Assembly: GCA_903928915.1 (NCBI GenBank)
Contig: CAIYSL010000125.1
Location: 47,195-111,194 of the forward strand
Reading direction: 5' to 3'
Length of the DNA stretch: 64,000 nt
From: an uncultured Syntrophobacterales bacterium
Lineage (GTDB): Bacteria; Desulfobacterota; Syntrophia; Syntrophales; UBA5619
Below the pieces are notes generated by a model. It was given only the letters and a program-made list of their open reading frames with translations, did no database searches and was not told where the DNA came from. Positions 40,136 through 49,435 of this stretch are shown one piece after another (within the stretch, counting starts at the first letter, position 1; every line of letters starts with the position of its first letter). Made by a program: the position numbers and the translations under genes.

Positions 40136-40906
40136 TTACCCCCTGGGGTGAAACCGCTCCAGATAAAATTGGCCGTCATCATACCGCAGGTAGGAATGGT
40201 GGATAATCCAATCGCCCAGTGTCACCGAAGTCTTCTGCCCTTGTTCGCTCATCTCCTGACGAAGAAGCGGTTTATGGCAATGGCCGAAAACGACCGCAGC
40301 GAAGCCTTCCCGGAATTCTTCCCGGGCACGGCGGTGCATGATCTCCGCCAGCCGGTCGGCGGATTCGTCCGACATCCTCTTGCTCCTTTCCGAGCTGAGG
40401 CGGGCGACTCGCCAGAGGAATCTCAGCGGGAGTATTCGCGCCAATCCGCGGACCGGTGAACTCCTCAGGAGCGCACGCAGCGCCAGGTACCTGCGGTTAT
40501 CCCTGTCCACCGTATCGCCATGGGCGACGAGGAACCGGCGTCCGTCGAGAGAAAAATCCGCCCATTCCGGATAAACCTCGAATCCCTGCCTGCCGGCAAA
40601 GTACCCCCCCAGCGAGAAATCGTGATTCCCCTCGCAGAGGCTGATGGTGACCCCTTCCTGAGCCAGGGCGTCCAGCCGTTCGAGTACCGTTCGGAACCCG
40701 GGATAGGCATTAGTTCCCTTCGTGAACCAGAAGTCGAAGAAATCACCGACAATGACGAGCCGGTCAACCGGGATCGATGCACCGGATCCCGGCGGGCCGC
40801 CGGTGGATCGCGGACCGCGAAGCAGCGCGAAAAACCGCATCAGCAGGTCGTGGGCGGGATCGTCACTCCCCGTGAGGTGGGCGTCGGAGAGAAAGATGGC
40901 CTTCAT
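40136..40906 (-). CDS. Metallophosphoesterase, UDP-2,3-diacylglucosamine diphosphatase-like
   Basis: AIFLSDAHLTGSDDPA...LVIVGDFFDFWF...ISLCEGNHDFSLG...VVFGHCHKPLL. Confidence 0.85.
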   Translation of the reverse strand: MKAIFLSDAHLTGSDDPAHDLLMRFFALLRGPRSTGGPPGSGASIPVDRLVIVGDFFDFWFTKGTNAYPGFRTVLERLDALAQEGVTISLCEGNHDFSLGGYFAGRQGFEVYPEWADFSLDGRRFLVAHGDTVDRDNRRYLALRALLRSSPVRGLARILPLRFLWRVARLSSERSKRMSDESADRLAEIMHRRAREEFREGFAAVVFGHCHKPLLRQEMSEQGQKTSVTLGDWIIHHSYLRYDDGQFYLERFHPRG

Positions 40907-41219
40907 GCCGGCGCTCCGGGTTCGGCAATCTCCGGTAAACCTGTGGGTCTGCGTGCTGAACGTCTCCGCTCCATACAGGGGCGTCTATCAGATTTGCCGG
41001 CTCCGTTCAAGGCAAGAAATGCGAACCCGGGAAAATCCTTTGACAACAATCACCGCGATCCGCTAGAGATGTTCCGGCAGTTTCGCGCCCTGCCCGCTCG
41101 CGCTGCATCGTTTCAGACAGGGCTGCGCGGATCTTTCGGTGGATGATCGCGGTCCGGGTGGGCAGTGCGCAGGGACTGCGCAGTATCCGGTCTGCTTTTC
41201 GGCATGGCGCGTGAGTGCG

Positions 41220-42530
41220 ATGACGGTACATACCGCAGGGGAGCGGAAACGCCCCACCCTCTGGTACGGATGGGTGGTCCTGACCGTCGTATTCCTCGTA
41301 ATGGCGGCTCTGGTGGGCGTGCGCAATTCGCTGGGCTTTTTCTTCAAAGCGATCGCCGGCGAGTTCGGCTGGACCCGCGCCCAGACGGCGGGCGCTTATG
41401 CAGTCGGCATGATCGTGCAGAGCGTCTGTTCTCCGCTCTTCGGCAGCCTCGGCGAGCGGTGGAGCCTCCGCTGGATGATGGCCCTCGGAGTATTGTTCGG
41501 CGGCGCGGCGCTCCTGCTCGGGTCGACCATCGGCGGCCTCGGTCAATTCTACCTGATGTACGCGCTGCTGAACGTCGGGTTTGCGGCCTCAACCTTCGTG
41601 CCCCAGGTCCAGATTCTCTCCAACTGGTTCGTCAAACGGCGCGGCCTCGCCATCGGGATCGCAAATTCGGGACAGGGCTTCGCCGCCATGCTGAACCTTG
41701 TGGTCCCCGTTCTGATCGCCCTGATCGGATGGCGAAGGAGCTACCTCGTGCTCGCCCTCTTCACCGGGACCATAATCTTCCCCCTGGCCGCCTTCCTGCT
41801 GCGGGATCACCCCCGTCAACGGGCTACCGTGGCCGATGCGCCCTTCCTCAACGCCGGGGAGCGGGACGCCCTGGCGGAGGGGGAGCGCCGGGAGCACCGG
41901 AGCGGACCCGACGCGCCGGCCGGCCTTTCCTTTCTCGGACAGGTCTGTTCCCTGCCGTTTCTGTTGATCGCTCTTACGTACTGCGCCGTGGCGTTCATCT
42001 TCATCGGCACCACCGTCCACATCATTCCCCATGCGACGGACCAGGGCTTTACCCCGGAGGCGAGCGGGCTTCTGTTTCTCCTCTGGGGGGTCTGCATCAT
42101 CGGGGGAAACCTGATCAGCGCCCTCTCCGACACTCTGGGTCGGGCATTGACCTACGCCGTCGGCACCGCCTTGGGGGTGTGCGCCTGCGTCGTGCTCGGC
42201 TGGTTCGAACAGGGGATGCCGCCGGCGATGTTCGCCGTCGGAGCGGCGCTTTCCGGGGCGGCGCTGGGTTTGACGCGCCCCACTGCTTCGGCGCTGCTGG
42301 CAGACCGGTTCGCGGGGCCGGGCTTCGGCAGGCTGAACGGCTCGGTGATGATGCTCTTCGCCCTGTTCGGCGCCCTCGGGGCGCTCACCACCGGCCTGCT
42401 GTACGATATCTCCGGCTCCTATCGCGGCGCCTTCCTGGCGTTCGCCGTGGTCCACGCCGCAGGCGCGGCGACCGCACTCCCCTTCGCCCGGATGCGGCCG
42501 CCCCTAACTCGCCTGGGCGGGCGCGGATAG
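41220..42530 (+). CDS. MFS transporter
   Basis: 12-TM pattern; WYGWVVLTVVFLVMAALVGVRNSLGFFFKAIAGEFGWTRAQTAGAYAVGM...NWFVKRRGLAIGIANSGQGF. Confidence 0.9.
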   Translation: MTVHTAGERKRPTLWYGWVVLTVVFLVMAALVGVRNSLGFFFKAIAGEFGWTRAQTAGAYAVGMIVQSVCSPLFGSLGERWSLRWMMALGVLFGGAALLLGSTIGGLGQFYLMYALLNVGFAASTFVPQVQILSNWFVKRRGLAIGIANSGQGFAAMLNLVVPVLIALIGWRRSYLVLALFTGTIIFPLAAFLLRDHPRQRATVADAPFLNAGERDALAEGERREHRSGPDAPAGLSFLGQVCSLPFLLIALTYCAVAFIFIGTTVHIIPHATDQGFTPEASGLLFLLWGVCIIGGNLISALSDTLGRALTYAVGTALGVCACVVLGWFEQGMPPAMFAVGAALSGAALGLTRPTASALLADRFAGPGFGRLNGSVMMLFALFGALGALTTGLLYDISGSYRGAFLAFAVVHAAGAATALPFARMRPPLTRLGGRG

Positions 42531-42609
42531 ACAGGGGCTATCCCGTGGCGCTGCGGAGAAGCGACCGTCGCTCCACCGGCCGCCGCACGAACTTTGCGGT
42601 AAAATCCCC

Positions 42610-42638
42610 TTGACATGCGCCCCCCTTATTATTATCGT
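42610..42638 (+). promoter_or_regulatory. Putative sigma70 promoter of the RCC1-repeat gene
   Basis: TTGACA-N17-TATCGT. Confidence 0.55.
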
Positions 42639-42697
42639 CGCGGCAGGCCGATCGTGCTTCCCCCGGTCGCCATCCCATCCTCAAGGAGAACAGAAAC

Positions 42698-44089
42698 GTG
42701 CACCCTCTGCAGCGGCGGCAACGCACCCGGATATGTTTCGCGGCCATCGGCCTTACCCTGAGCGTGGGGATGCTCTTTGTCCTCCCCGGGTGCAGCAGTA
42801 AGCCGAGCTATTCCCTCTCCGGCTCCGTATCCTCGGCAGGATCCGCCCTGGAGGGGGTGACGATGACCCTGTCCGGAGTGGGAAGCACAACGACCGATGC
42901 AAACGGCAATTACGCCTTCAGCGGCGTTGCCGTCGGCACCTACACCGTCACCCCGTCACTGGCGGGGTATGCCTTCGCCCCCCGGTTTCGGACCGTTTAC
43001 CTCGACGGGATCGATGCCGCCGGGTTCAATTTCAACGTCATCAGCGAAGGCAGAACGGTCGCCTCCACCCATACCATCCACCTGAAACAGAACGGCACAT
43101 TCTGGGTGTGGGGGAATAACGCGACCGGTCAATTGGGTGACGGCACGACAACGAGCAGGCCTTTGCCTGTGCAGCTCACCGCGCTCACCGACGTGGCGTC
43201 CATCGCCGCAGGCAGAGATTTCACCGTTGCCGTGAAGAGCGACGCCTCCCTCTGGACGTGGGGAGGCAACTCGTCCGGCCAACTCGGGGACGGAACCGCG
43301 ACCCAACGGTCTACGCCGCTTGCCATCGGCGGGATGACCGGCATCGTGGCATTCGCCGCGGGAGCCGACCACGCCGCCGCGCTGAAGAGCGACGGCTCCT
43401 TCTGGGCCTGGGGGAGCAACGCCAATGGACAGTTCGGCAACGGGACCCAGACCGGTAGTTCGACCCCGGTGCAGATAAGCGGACTGGCGGGGGTGAAGAC
43501 GATTGCCGCGGGCGACGGCTACACCCTGGTCCTGCTGAGCGACGGCACAGCCTGGGCATGGGGGAATAACGTCAACGGCCAGCTCGGCAACGGATCGGCG
43601 ACGACCAGTCTCACCCCGGTGCAGGTCTATGGGTTGGCCGGCGTGCGTTCGCTCGCCGCGGGCACCTCCCATGCCGTTGCCCTGATCAACGACGGGACGG
43701 TCCGCGCCTGGGGGTCCAACTCCCGGGGACAGCTCGGCAACGGAACGACGACCGACAGCACCGTCCCCGTGAGAATCGAGGGATTGACGAACGTGATCGC
43801 CGTCTCCGCCGGCAACGGCCATACCGTTGCCCTGCGCGGCGACGGGAGCGTCTGGGCATGGGGGGACAATGCGTCCGGCCAGCTCGGGATCGGGACCCAA
43901 ACGGCGAGCGCCTCTCCGGTCATGGCGATCGGACTGTCGGGGGCGATCGGCGTAACTGCCGGTACCGGAAACACCTTTGCCGTCAAAGTCGACGGTTCCC
44001 TCTGGGCCTGGGGGAACAACCTCTCCGGCCAGCTCGGCGACGGTACCTCGGTCGATCGATCGATCCCCGTCCGGGTCCAGCTTCCCTGA
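42698..44089 (+). CDS. Secreted lipoprotein with carboxypeptidase-regulatory-like domain and seven RCC1-type repeats
   Basis: Lipobox LPGC at N-terminus; SGSVSSAGSALEGVTMTLSG...TDANGNYAFSGVAVGTYTVTP; seven GDGSxWAWGxNxxGQLGxGT units; GTG start with AAGGAGA upstream. Confidence 0.9.
   Translation: MHPLQRRQRTRICFAAIGLTLSVGMLFVLPGCSSKPSYSLSGSVSSAGSALEGVTMTLSGVGSTTTDANGNYAFSGVAVGTYTVTPSLAGYAFAPRFRTVYLDGIDAAGFNFNVISEGRTVASTHTIHLKQNGTFWVWGNNATGQLGDGTTTSRPLPVQLTALTDVASIAAGRDFTVAVKSDASLWTWGGNSSGQLGDGTATQRSTPLAIGGMTGIVAFAAGADHAAALKSDGSFWAWGSNANGQFGNGTQTGSSTPVQISGLAGVKTIAAGDGYTLVLLSDGTAWAWGNNVNGQLGNGSATTSLTPVQVYGLAGVRSLAAGTSHAVALINDGTVRAWGSNSRGQLGNGTTTDSTVPVRIEGLTNVIAVSAGNGHTVALRGDGSVWAWGDNASGQLGIGTQTASASPVMAIGLSGAIGVTAGTGNTFAVKVDGSLWAWGNNLSGQLGDGTSVDRSIPVRVQLP
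43064..44086 (+). repeat. Seven tandem 50-aa (150-bp) RCC1 repeat units, the last 41 aa
   Basis: Each of units 1-6 is exactly 50 codons from STHTIHLKQN.. to ..AAG/SAG/TAG with no indels. Confidence 0.9.
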
Positions 44090-44293
44090 TTCACCCGGGG
44101 CGCCGCCGTTCGGCCGCGCCGCCCGCTGGCTGCCGTAGTAACTCCTGTCCCGGTTCCGCTGCTTCGGACGTCCCGCGGGACTCGACCCGGTGCAGCGCTG
44201 CCGGTCGAACGGGGTTTCCGTCACCAGGTCCGCGGCGGGCTGTGCGCACGCACAGGTAACTGCTCTGCGATCGCACCAGGACGGATTGAGCGG

Positions 44294-45580
44294 ATGAACA
44301 GCTTTGCAGGCAGAAGAGGGGCGTTGCTCGCCGCCGCTGCGGTACTTTTGGGAGGGCTGCTGTTGCCTTCACGCGTGTATTCGGCGGATGCGTTGAACGT
44401 CGAGCTCGTCGGACATTCCGATCTTCAGGGTCGTGCGAGCCTTCAGGTAGTCCTGAAGGGGGAGTACGCCTACATCGGCCACCATCGCGGGGAAGCCTTC
44501 AACCCCCTGACGGGAAAACGGGAGGATAACGGCACGACCATTGTGGACGTTGCCAGCCCCCGGACACCCCGGATCTTGACCCACATCCCGGGAAGGAGAG
44601 GCGCCGAGAGCCGGGCGGTTCAGGTAGCCGAGGGTCTCCTGCCCGGACGGGACTTTCTCCTGAGAAACCAGGAGGCACGGGAATTCACCGGTTTTGAGGT
44701 CTGGGAGATCACCGACCGTACCTGGCCCCGGCTGACGGCGACGATCGGACCCTTCACCGCCGCGCATAAGAGTTGGTGGGACCGCGCAACCGGCACCGCG
44801 TACCTCTCCGCTTCCCAGCCGGGCTGGTCCGGACAGCATCTCGTTATCTACGACCTCAGCGACCCCACCCGCCCCCGTTTCCTCGCCAACTGGGGGTTGC
44901 CGGAGCAGCGGCCGGGTGCCCCGACCGGCCGCGGAGTGAGCCTGCATCACCCCGTCGTCTCCGGGAACCGGGCCTACCTTTCCTATCTATTCGGCGGAGA
45001 CGTGGTCGTCCTGGATATTACCGACAGGGCCGCACCCCGCATGGTTTCGCACTTGCGCATTCCCTCCTCCCCCGGGATCCACACCACGGTCCCCTTCACG
45101 ATTCCACCCGCCCCGCCTATCGCCGGAGGGGCGCAGGGTCGCACCGTACTTGCGCTAAGCGAGGAGGCCTTTGCCTCCGATTGCCGGGAATCGCGCCGGC
45201 AGCTGTATGTCTTGGACGCAACGCAGGAAACCGCGCCTGTACTGCTCGCCGATTTCCTGATCCCGGACGGAGATTTTTGTACGCGCGGGGGGAGATTCGG
45301 CCCCCACCAGTTCGCCGAAACCCGCGACGGAGGTCTGATCGGCGGCACCCTGCTGTACGTCGCCTATTTCAACGCGGGACTCCGCGTCGTCGACCTGGCC
45401 GACCCGCACCGTCCCCGGGAAGTGGGCTATTACATCCCCTCCTCCTCGGCCGGCAAACCGGCGCCGGGAGGTGCCGTTCCCCAGACCAACGACGTCGACC
45501 TGGACTACCGGGGGCTGATCTACACTACCGACCGCTCCGGCGGGGGGTTGCACATCCTCAGACACACCGGAAGGAGATGA
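44294..45580 (+). CDS. Secreted LVIVD-repeat-like (beta-propeller) protein
   Basis: Signal peptide LLAAAAVLLGGLLLPSRVYSAD; repeats such as LVIYDLSDPTRPRFLANW, VVVLDITDRAAPRMVSHL, LRVVDLADPHRPREVGYY. Confidence 0.82.
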   Translation: MNSFAGRRGALLAAAAVLLGGLLLPSRVYSADALNVELVGHSDLQGRASLQVVLKGEYAYIGHHRGEAFNPLTGKREDNGTTIVDVASPRTPRILTHIPGRRGAESRAVQVAEGLLPGRDFLLRNQEAREFTGFEVWEITDRTWPRLTATIGPFTAAHKSWWDRATGTAYLSASQPGWSGQHLVIYDLSDPTRPRFLANWGLPEQRPGAPTGRGVSLHHPVVSGNRAYLSYLFGGDVVVLDITDRAAPRMVSHLRIPSSPGIHTTVPFTIPPAPPIAGGAQGRTVLALSEEAFASDCRESRRQLYVLDATQETAPVLLADFLIPDGDFCTRGGRFGPHQFAETRDGGLIGGTLLYVAYFNAGLRVVDLADPHRPREVGYYIPSSSAGKPAPGGAVPQTNDVDLDYRGLIYTTDRSGGGLHILRHTGRR

Positions 45581-45585
45581 ACGCG

Positions 45586-45699
45586 ATGACGGGGGCAACC
45601 ATCGCATCGGCAGGGGGCCGCCGGGCAGTCCCCTGTCGCAGTTCCCGCTCGCCGGCTCTGCGGCTTCGCGGCGTCCCCGCGCGCCGCGGGGAGGAATAA
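45586..45699 (+). CDS. Putative 37-aa Arg-rich small protein
   Basis: MTGATIASAGGRRAVPCRSSRSPALRLRGVPARRGEE*; AAGGAG 9 nt upstream of ATG; fills the gap between the LVIVD stop and the MFS start. Confidence 0.35.
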   Translation: MTGATIASAGGRRAVPCRSSRSPALRLRGVPARRGEE

Positions 45700-45705
45700 A
45701 CCGCC

Positions 45706-46953
45706 ATGGCCTCTTCCCGCGACAGGGCGGCGGATGGTCACCGGCGAGGGAAGACGTTTCTGCCGGCACTCGCCTATCGGCAGTACCGCCTGCTCTGGCT
45801 CTCCGGGCTGAGCGCCTGGGTCGGGCGCTGGATCGAGATGGTGGTCAGCGCCTGGCTCGTCCTGGAATTGACCGATTCGCCGTTCCTGGTGGGGCTGCTG
45901 GGCACCTGCCGTTTCGCCTCGACGCTCCTGGGTCCTTTCTGCGGAACCGTCTGCGATCGCATCGACCGGCGTCTCATCCTGATCTCCGTGCAGGTCGCCT
46001 ACGGATGCTCTGCGCTCTTCATGCTGGCGCTGTTCGCTGCCGACTGCATGGCAGTATGGCACCTCTTCGTGTTTACCACCATCGGCGGTATCTGCTTCAC
46101 CTTCGATTTCGCGGCCCGCTACAGCGTCGCCGCGGGTGTCGTCCGGGAGCCGCACATCATCTCGTCGATCTCCCTGCTGCAGGTTGCCAACGGCGTCACC
46201 AGCGTGGCCGGGCCGCTGATCGGCGGCAGCCTGCTGGAGGTGATCGGGGCGTCCGGCTGTTTCACGCTCATCGCCGCGGGGTTTGCCCTCTCCACACTCG
46301 CCCTTCTCCCGCTTAAGACTCCGCTGCGCCCTGCCGGAAACGGCCGCTGCTCCCTCTGGCAGGAGCTGCTATCCGGACTCCGGTACATCAGGGACGACCG
46401 CGTGCTCTCTTCTCTACTCGTGATTGCGGCACTCGTCAACCTGTTCATCTATCCGTACGTGTATACGCTCATGCCCATCTTCGCCCGCGACGTCCTGGGC
46501 ACCGGGTCGAGCGGATTCGGCCAGCTGCTGGCATCCGTGGGCATGGGAGCCGTACTCGGTTCCCTTGCGGTCGGATTTTCGCCGCGCTTCGCAACCCGGG
46601 GCACCGCCCTGATCGGCTCGCTGCTGGCCTGGCCGGCGATCCTGCTGGCTCTTTCCTTTTCGCGTTCCTTCGGGCTGACCATGGGGCTGCTGATCCTGGC
46701 GGGGCTCGCGCAGGGGATTTCCATGGCCCTGCTCCAGGCCCTGCTGCTGATGCGCTCGTCCGACGAGATGCGCGGCAGGGTTTCCGGGGCCCGTGCCTTT
46801 GCCATCAGCACGCTCTCGCTGGGCACCTTCCTGAGCGGGTATGAGGCAAGCCTCTGGGGGGTCCCGCTCGTCCTGGTGGTCAACAGTTCGGTATTCATCG
46901 TGATCACGGCCGGGATGCTCCTGCGAGTGCCCGAGCTTGCCCGCGGCCGCTAG
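45706..46953 (+). CDS. MFS transporter
   Basis: 12-TM pattern; YRQYRLLWLSGLSAWVGRWIEMVVSAWLVLELTDSPFLVGLLGTCRFASTLLGPFCGTVCDRIDRR. Confidence 0.9.
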   Translation: MASSRDRAADGHRRGKTFLPALAYRQYRLLWLSGLSAWVGRWIEMVVSAWLVLELTDSPFLVGLLGTCRFASTLLGPFCGTVCDRIDRRLILISVQVAYGCSALFMLALFAADCMAVWHLFVFTTIGGICFTFDFAARYSVAAGVVREPHIISSISLLQVANGVTSVAGPLIGGSLLEVIGASGCFTLIAAGFALSTLALLPLKTPLRPAGNGRCSLWQELLSGLRYIRDDRVLSSLLVIAALVNLFIYPYVYTLMPIFARDVLGTGSSGFGQLLASVGMGAVLGSLAVGFSPRFATRGTALIGSLLAWPAILLALSFSRSFGLTMGLLILAGLAQGISMALLQALLLMRSSDEMRGRVSGARAFAISTLSLGTFLSGYEASLWGVPLVLVVNSSVFIVITAGMLLRVPELARGR

Positions 46954-48707
46954 TCCCTTCCGTCGCCGCGCAGACTGCGCTCTCCGAGCCGCATCGGGAC
47001 CACGACGGCCAAGACGCAGGTCACCAGGACCAGCAGAAACGATACAACCAGCCACAGCCACTCCAGGGCGGTGAGGCTCCTCCCGGTGAAGTCGGCCATG
47101 AACAGCCGGTACACCGGTCCGGCCTCGAGCACGATGACCGCGGCGATGAACCCGATGGCGGTCAGCATGAACAGGAGTCCGCCGAAGCTCGTGACGGACT
47201 GGGCTGGATTTTCCGAGCGGAAGTCCGGATAGGCCGCGCCGAGGCCGACCCCTAGGGCGACCACGCCGGGAACCATCAAGAAGACCGTGATGACCGAGAG
47301 CCCCATCATGAACGGGGTGACCCGCAGCAGGAGATTGGACGCCACGATCAGGATCTCGGCAAGCAGGAGGAGCGGAAAATAGTACACGCCGAACTTGACC
47401 CAGAGGAAGGTCCTGATCGACAGGGGCGCTGCCCGGACGATCCAGAAGGCATCCCCTTCGAAGCTCACCGCGGGATAGACGAAGCGGGCGGCGATGGCCG
47501 TGAGGACGAAGGTTGCCAGCCCCATGTTCAGGAATGAAAAGATGTTCTGCAGGAAAATCGCCCTGATCTTCGACTGCCCCAGCGGCAGGACGGAGAAGTT
47601 GTACAGGTAGATCACGATCAAAGCCGCGATCAGAAATAACTGCGGCCACTGGGTCTGATCCCGGAAAAAAGTGCGGAACTCCTTGACGGTGAACGCCCAC
47701 GCCGGTCCGGACAGCAGCCGCGGAAAGGGCCGCTTTCGCCAAGGCCCGCTGCCGCGGGGGGGAAAGAGCTTCTCCGCGGAGGTTTGCGCCTTCGTGTAGC
47801 CGGCGAAATAGTATGCGTCTGCCACCCACGCCACGATAAAGGTGAGTGCCAGGGCACAGCTCCAGGCAATCCCGAGGTGAAACACCGTTTCCCCGCCCAG
47901 CCCGGAGAGTGCCGCGGTCAGGCTGTCATAGGCCCAGGTGGTGGGCAACAGCGGAGAACCGGGCGCTTCCATCTCCCGGAAGTACATCAGCAGGTTGGCG
48001 AAGTTGTCGGGGTTCACCAAGCGCTCCGGCCGCATCAGGCGGAATACGAACAGCAGGGAAACCACCAGCAAGAGGCCGAGGAAGACGAACACCGTCCGGA
48101 TCCGGCCCGCCGGGAGCAGGACCGCCAGGACGACGACCGCCAGGGCGCTTACAGCCGAGGCGATCAGGCAGAGCGGGAGGAACGCCAGCCCTGCCGTGAC
48201 GTAGAAGAGCGGCCCTGCCCGATAGACGATCCCGTAGGAGAGAAAGACGGGCAGACTGAAGATGAGCACCATCCAGGAGCTGTCCACGGTGCTTTCCAGC
48301 CACCGGGCCAGGAAGATCTTCGTCGGCGTCACCGGCAGTGAATGGACCAGCAGGAGGTCCCGGCTGAGGTACAGCTTCGAAAGCGAAGCAACGATGCTGC
48401 TGAATATCAGGAGCGAAAAAAAAGTGAGCAGGACCATCGACAGGAGTTTCCGCGCCAGGATGTCCCCCAATTCCTCGATCCCCTGAAAATAGTTCAGAAC
48501 CCGGGAGAAGAGGAAGAACGCCCCGATCCAGAAGGCGAGGCCGACCGCGACGAACAGGGCGGCACGGACCCGGCGATTGCCGGCGCTGCGGGAGACGCCG
48601 CCGTTCTTGAAGGAGAGGAGCCGGGGGCTGAGCAACACCAGCAGATCATCCATCGCCCCCCCGTCCCGCCTGAGCGGTAGGGCCTGCGCGGGCCGGCCTT
48701 CCCTCAT
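46950..48707 (-). CDS. ABC exporter permease subunit
   Basis: 585 aa, multiple TM segments, co-directional and overlapping with an ABC ATPase gene. Confidence 0.8.
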   Translation of the reverse strand: MREGRPAQALPLRRDGGAMDDLLVLLSPRLLSFKNGGVSRSAGNRRVRAALFVAVGLAFWIGAFFLFSRVLNYFQGIEELGDILARKLLSMVLLTFFSLLIFSSIVASLSKLYLSRDLLLVHSLPVTPTKIFLARWLESTVDSSWMVLIFSLPVFLSYGIVYRAGPLFYVTAGLAFLPLCLIASAVSALAVVVLAVLLPAGRIRTVFVFLGLLLVVSLLFVFRLMRPERLVNPDNFANLLMYFREMEAPGSPLLPTTWAYDSLTAALSGLGGETVFHLGIAWSCALALTFIVAWVADAYYFAGYTKAQTSAEKLFPPRGSGPWRKRPFPRLLSGPAWAFTVKEFRTFFRDQTQWPQLFLIAALIVIYLYNFSVLPLGQSKIRAIFLQNIFSFLNMGLATFVLTAIAARFVYPAVSFEGDAFWIVRAAPLSIRTFLWVKFGVYYFPLLLLAEILIVASNLLLRVTPFMMGLSVITVFLMVPGVVALGVGLGAAYPDFRSENPAQSVTSFGGLLFMLTAIGFIAAVIVLEAGPVYRLFMADFTGRSLTALEWLWLVVSFLLVLVTCVLAVVVPMRLGERSLRGDGRD

Positions 48708-49435
48708 GGTGCCTCCGTTCCGGTCAACCGGAGAAATACCTCCTCCAGGTCCCCCTCCCGGAGACGCGCCGTACCCCGCAGGTCGCCCGTGGTCCCCAGC
48801 GCCACCAACCGTCCCCGGTGGATGATCCCGATCCGGTCGCAGAGGTCCTGCGCTATCTCCAGGGTATGCGTGGACATGAAGATTGTGGTTCCGCTAAGGG
48901 CCAGCGCCCGCAGGAGGTCCTTCACCATCCGTATCCCCGCGGGATCGAGCCCGACCATCGGCTCATCCACGATGATCACCCGGGGGGCGTGCAGCAGGGC
49001 CGAGGCGATCACCAGCCGCTGTTTCATCCCGTGGGAATAAGACTCGATCAGGTGGTCGGCCCAGTCGTACAGGGAAAACTGGATGAGGAGCGCGTCGCCC
49101 TTCTCACGGGCGATTTCCTCGCCGATGCCGTACAGCTCGGCGATGAACCGCATGAACTCCCTGCCCGTGAGTTTCTCATACAGGAACGGCCGGTCCGGGA
49201 TGAACCCGATCACCCGTTTGGCGTCCTCCGGGGCGGTGGCCATCGGGATTCCATCGATCAGGACCGAGCCCTCCGTCGGCCGCAGGACACCCGCCAGCAT
49301 GCGGATCGTCGTCGTCTTGCCGGCACCGTTGGGTCCGATGAACCCGAAGATTTCCCCCCGCTTCACCGCCAGACTGATGTTGTCTACGGCCAGCGTGGTG
49401 CCGTACCGCTTGGTCAGCCGCTCCGCTACGATCAT
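48704..49435 (-). CDS. ABC transporter ATP-binding protein
   Basis: Walker A GPNGAGKTTTIRML; signature SYSHGMKQRLVIASALLHAPRVIIVDEPMVGLDP. Confidence 0.96.
   Translation of the reverse strand: MIVAERLTKRYGTTLAVDNISLAVKRGEIFGFIGPNGAGKTTTIRMLAGVLRPTEGSVLIDGIPMATAPEDAKRVIGFIPDRPFLYEKLTGREFMRFIAELYGIGEEIAREKGDALLIQFSLYDWADHLIESYSHGMKQRLVIASALLHAPRVIIVDEPMVGLDPAGIRMVKDLLRALALSGTTIFMSTHTLEIAQDLCDRIGIIHRGRLVALGTTGDLRGTARLREGDLEEVFLRLTGTEAP

Noticed and set aside
43064-44086. 150-bp periodic repeat considered as CRISPR or satellite DNA
   Set aside because: The period is exactly 50 codons in one open frame and encodes RCC1 repeats, so it is a protein repeat.
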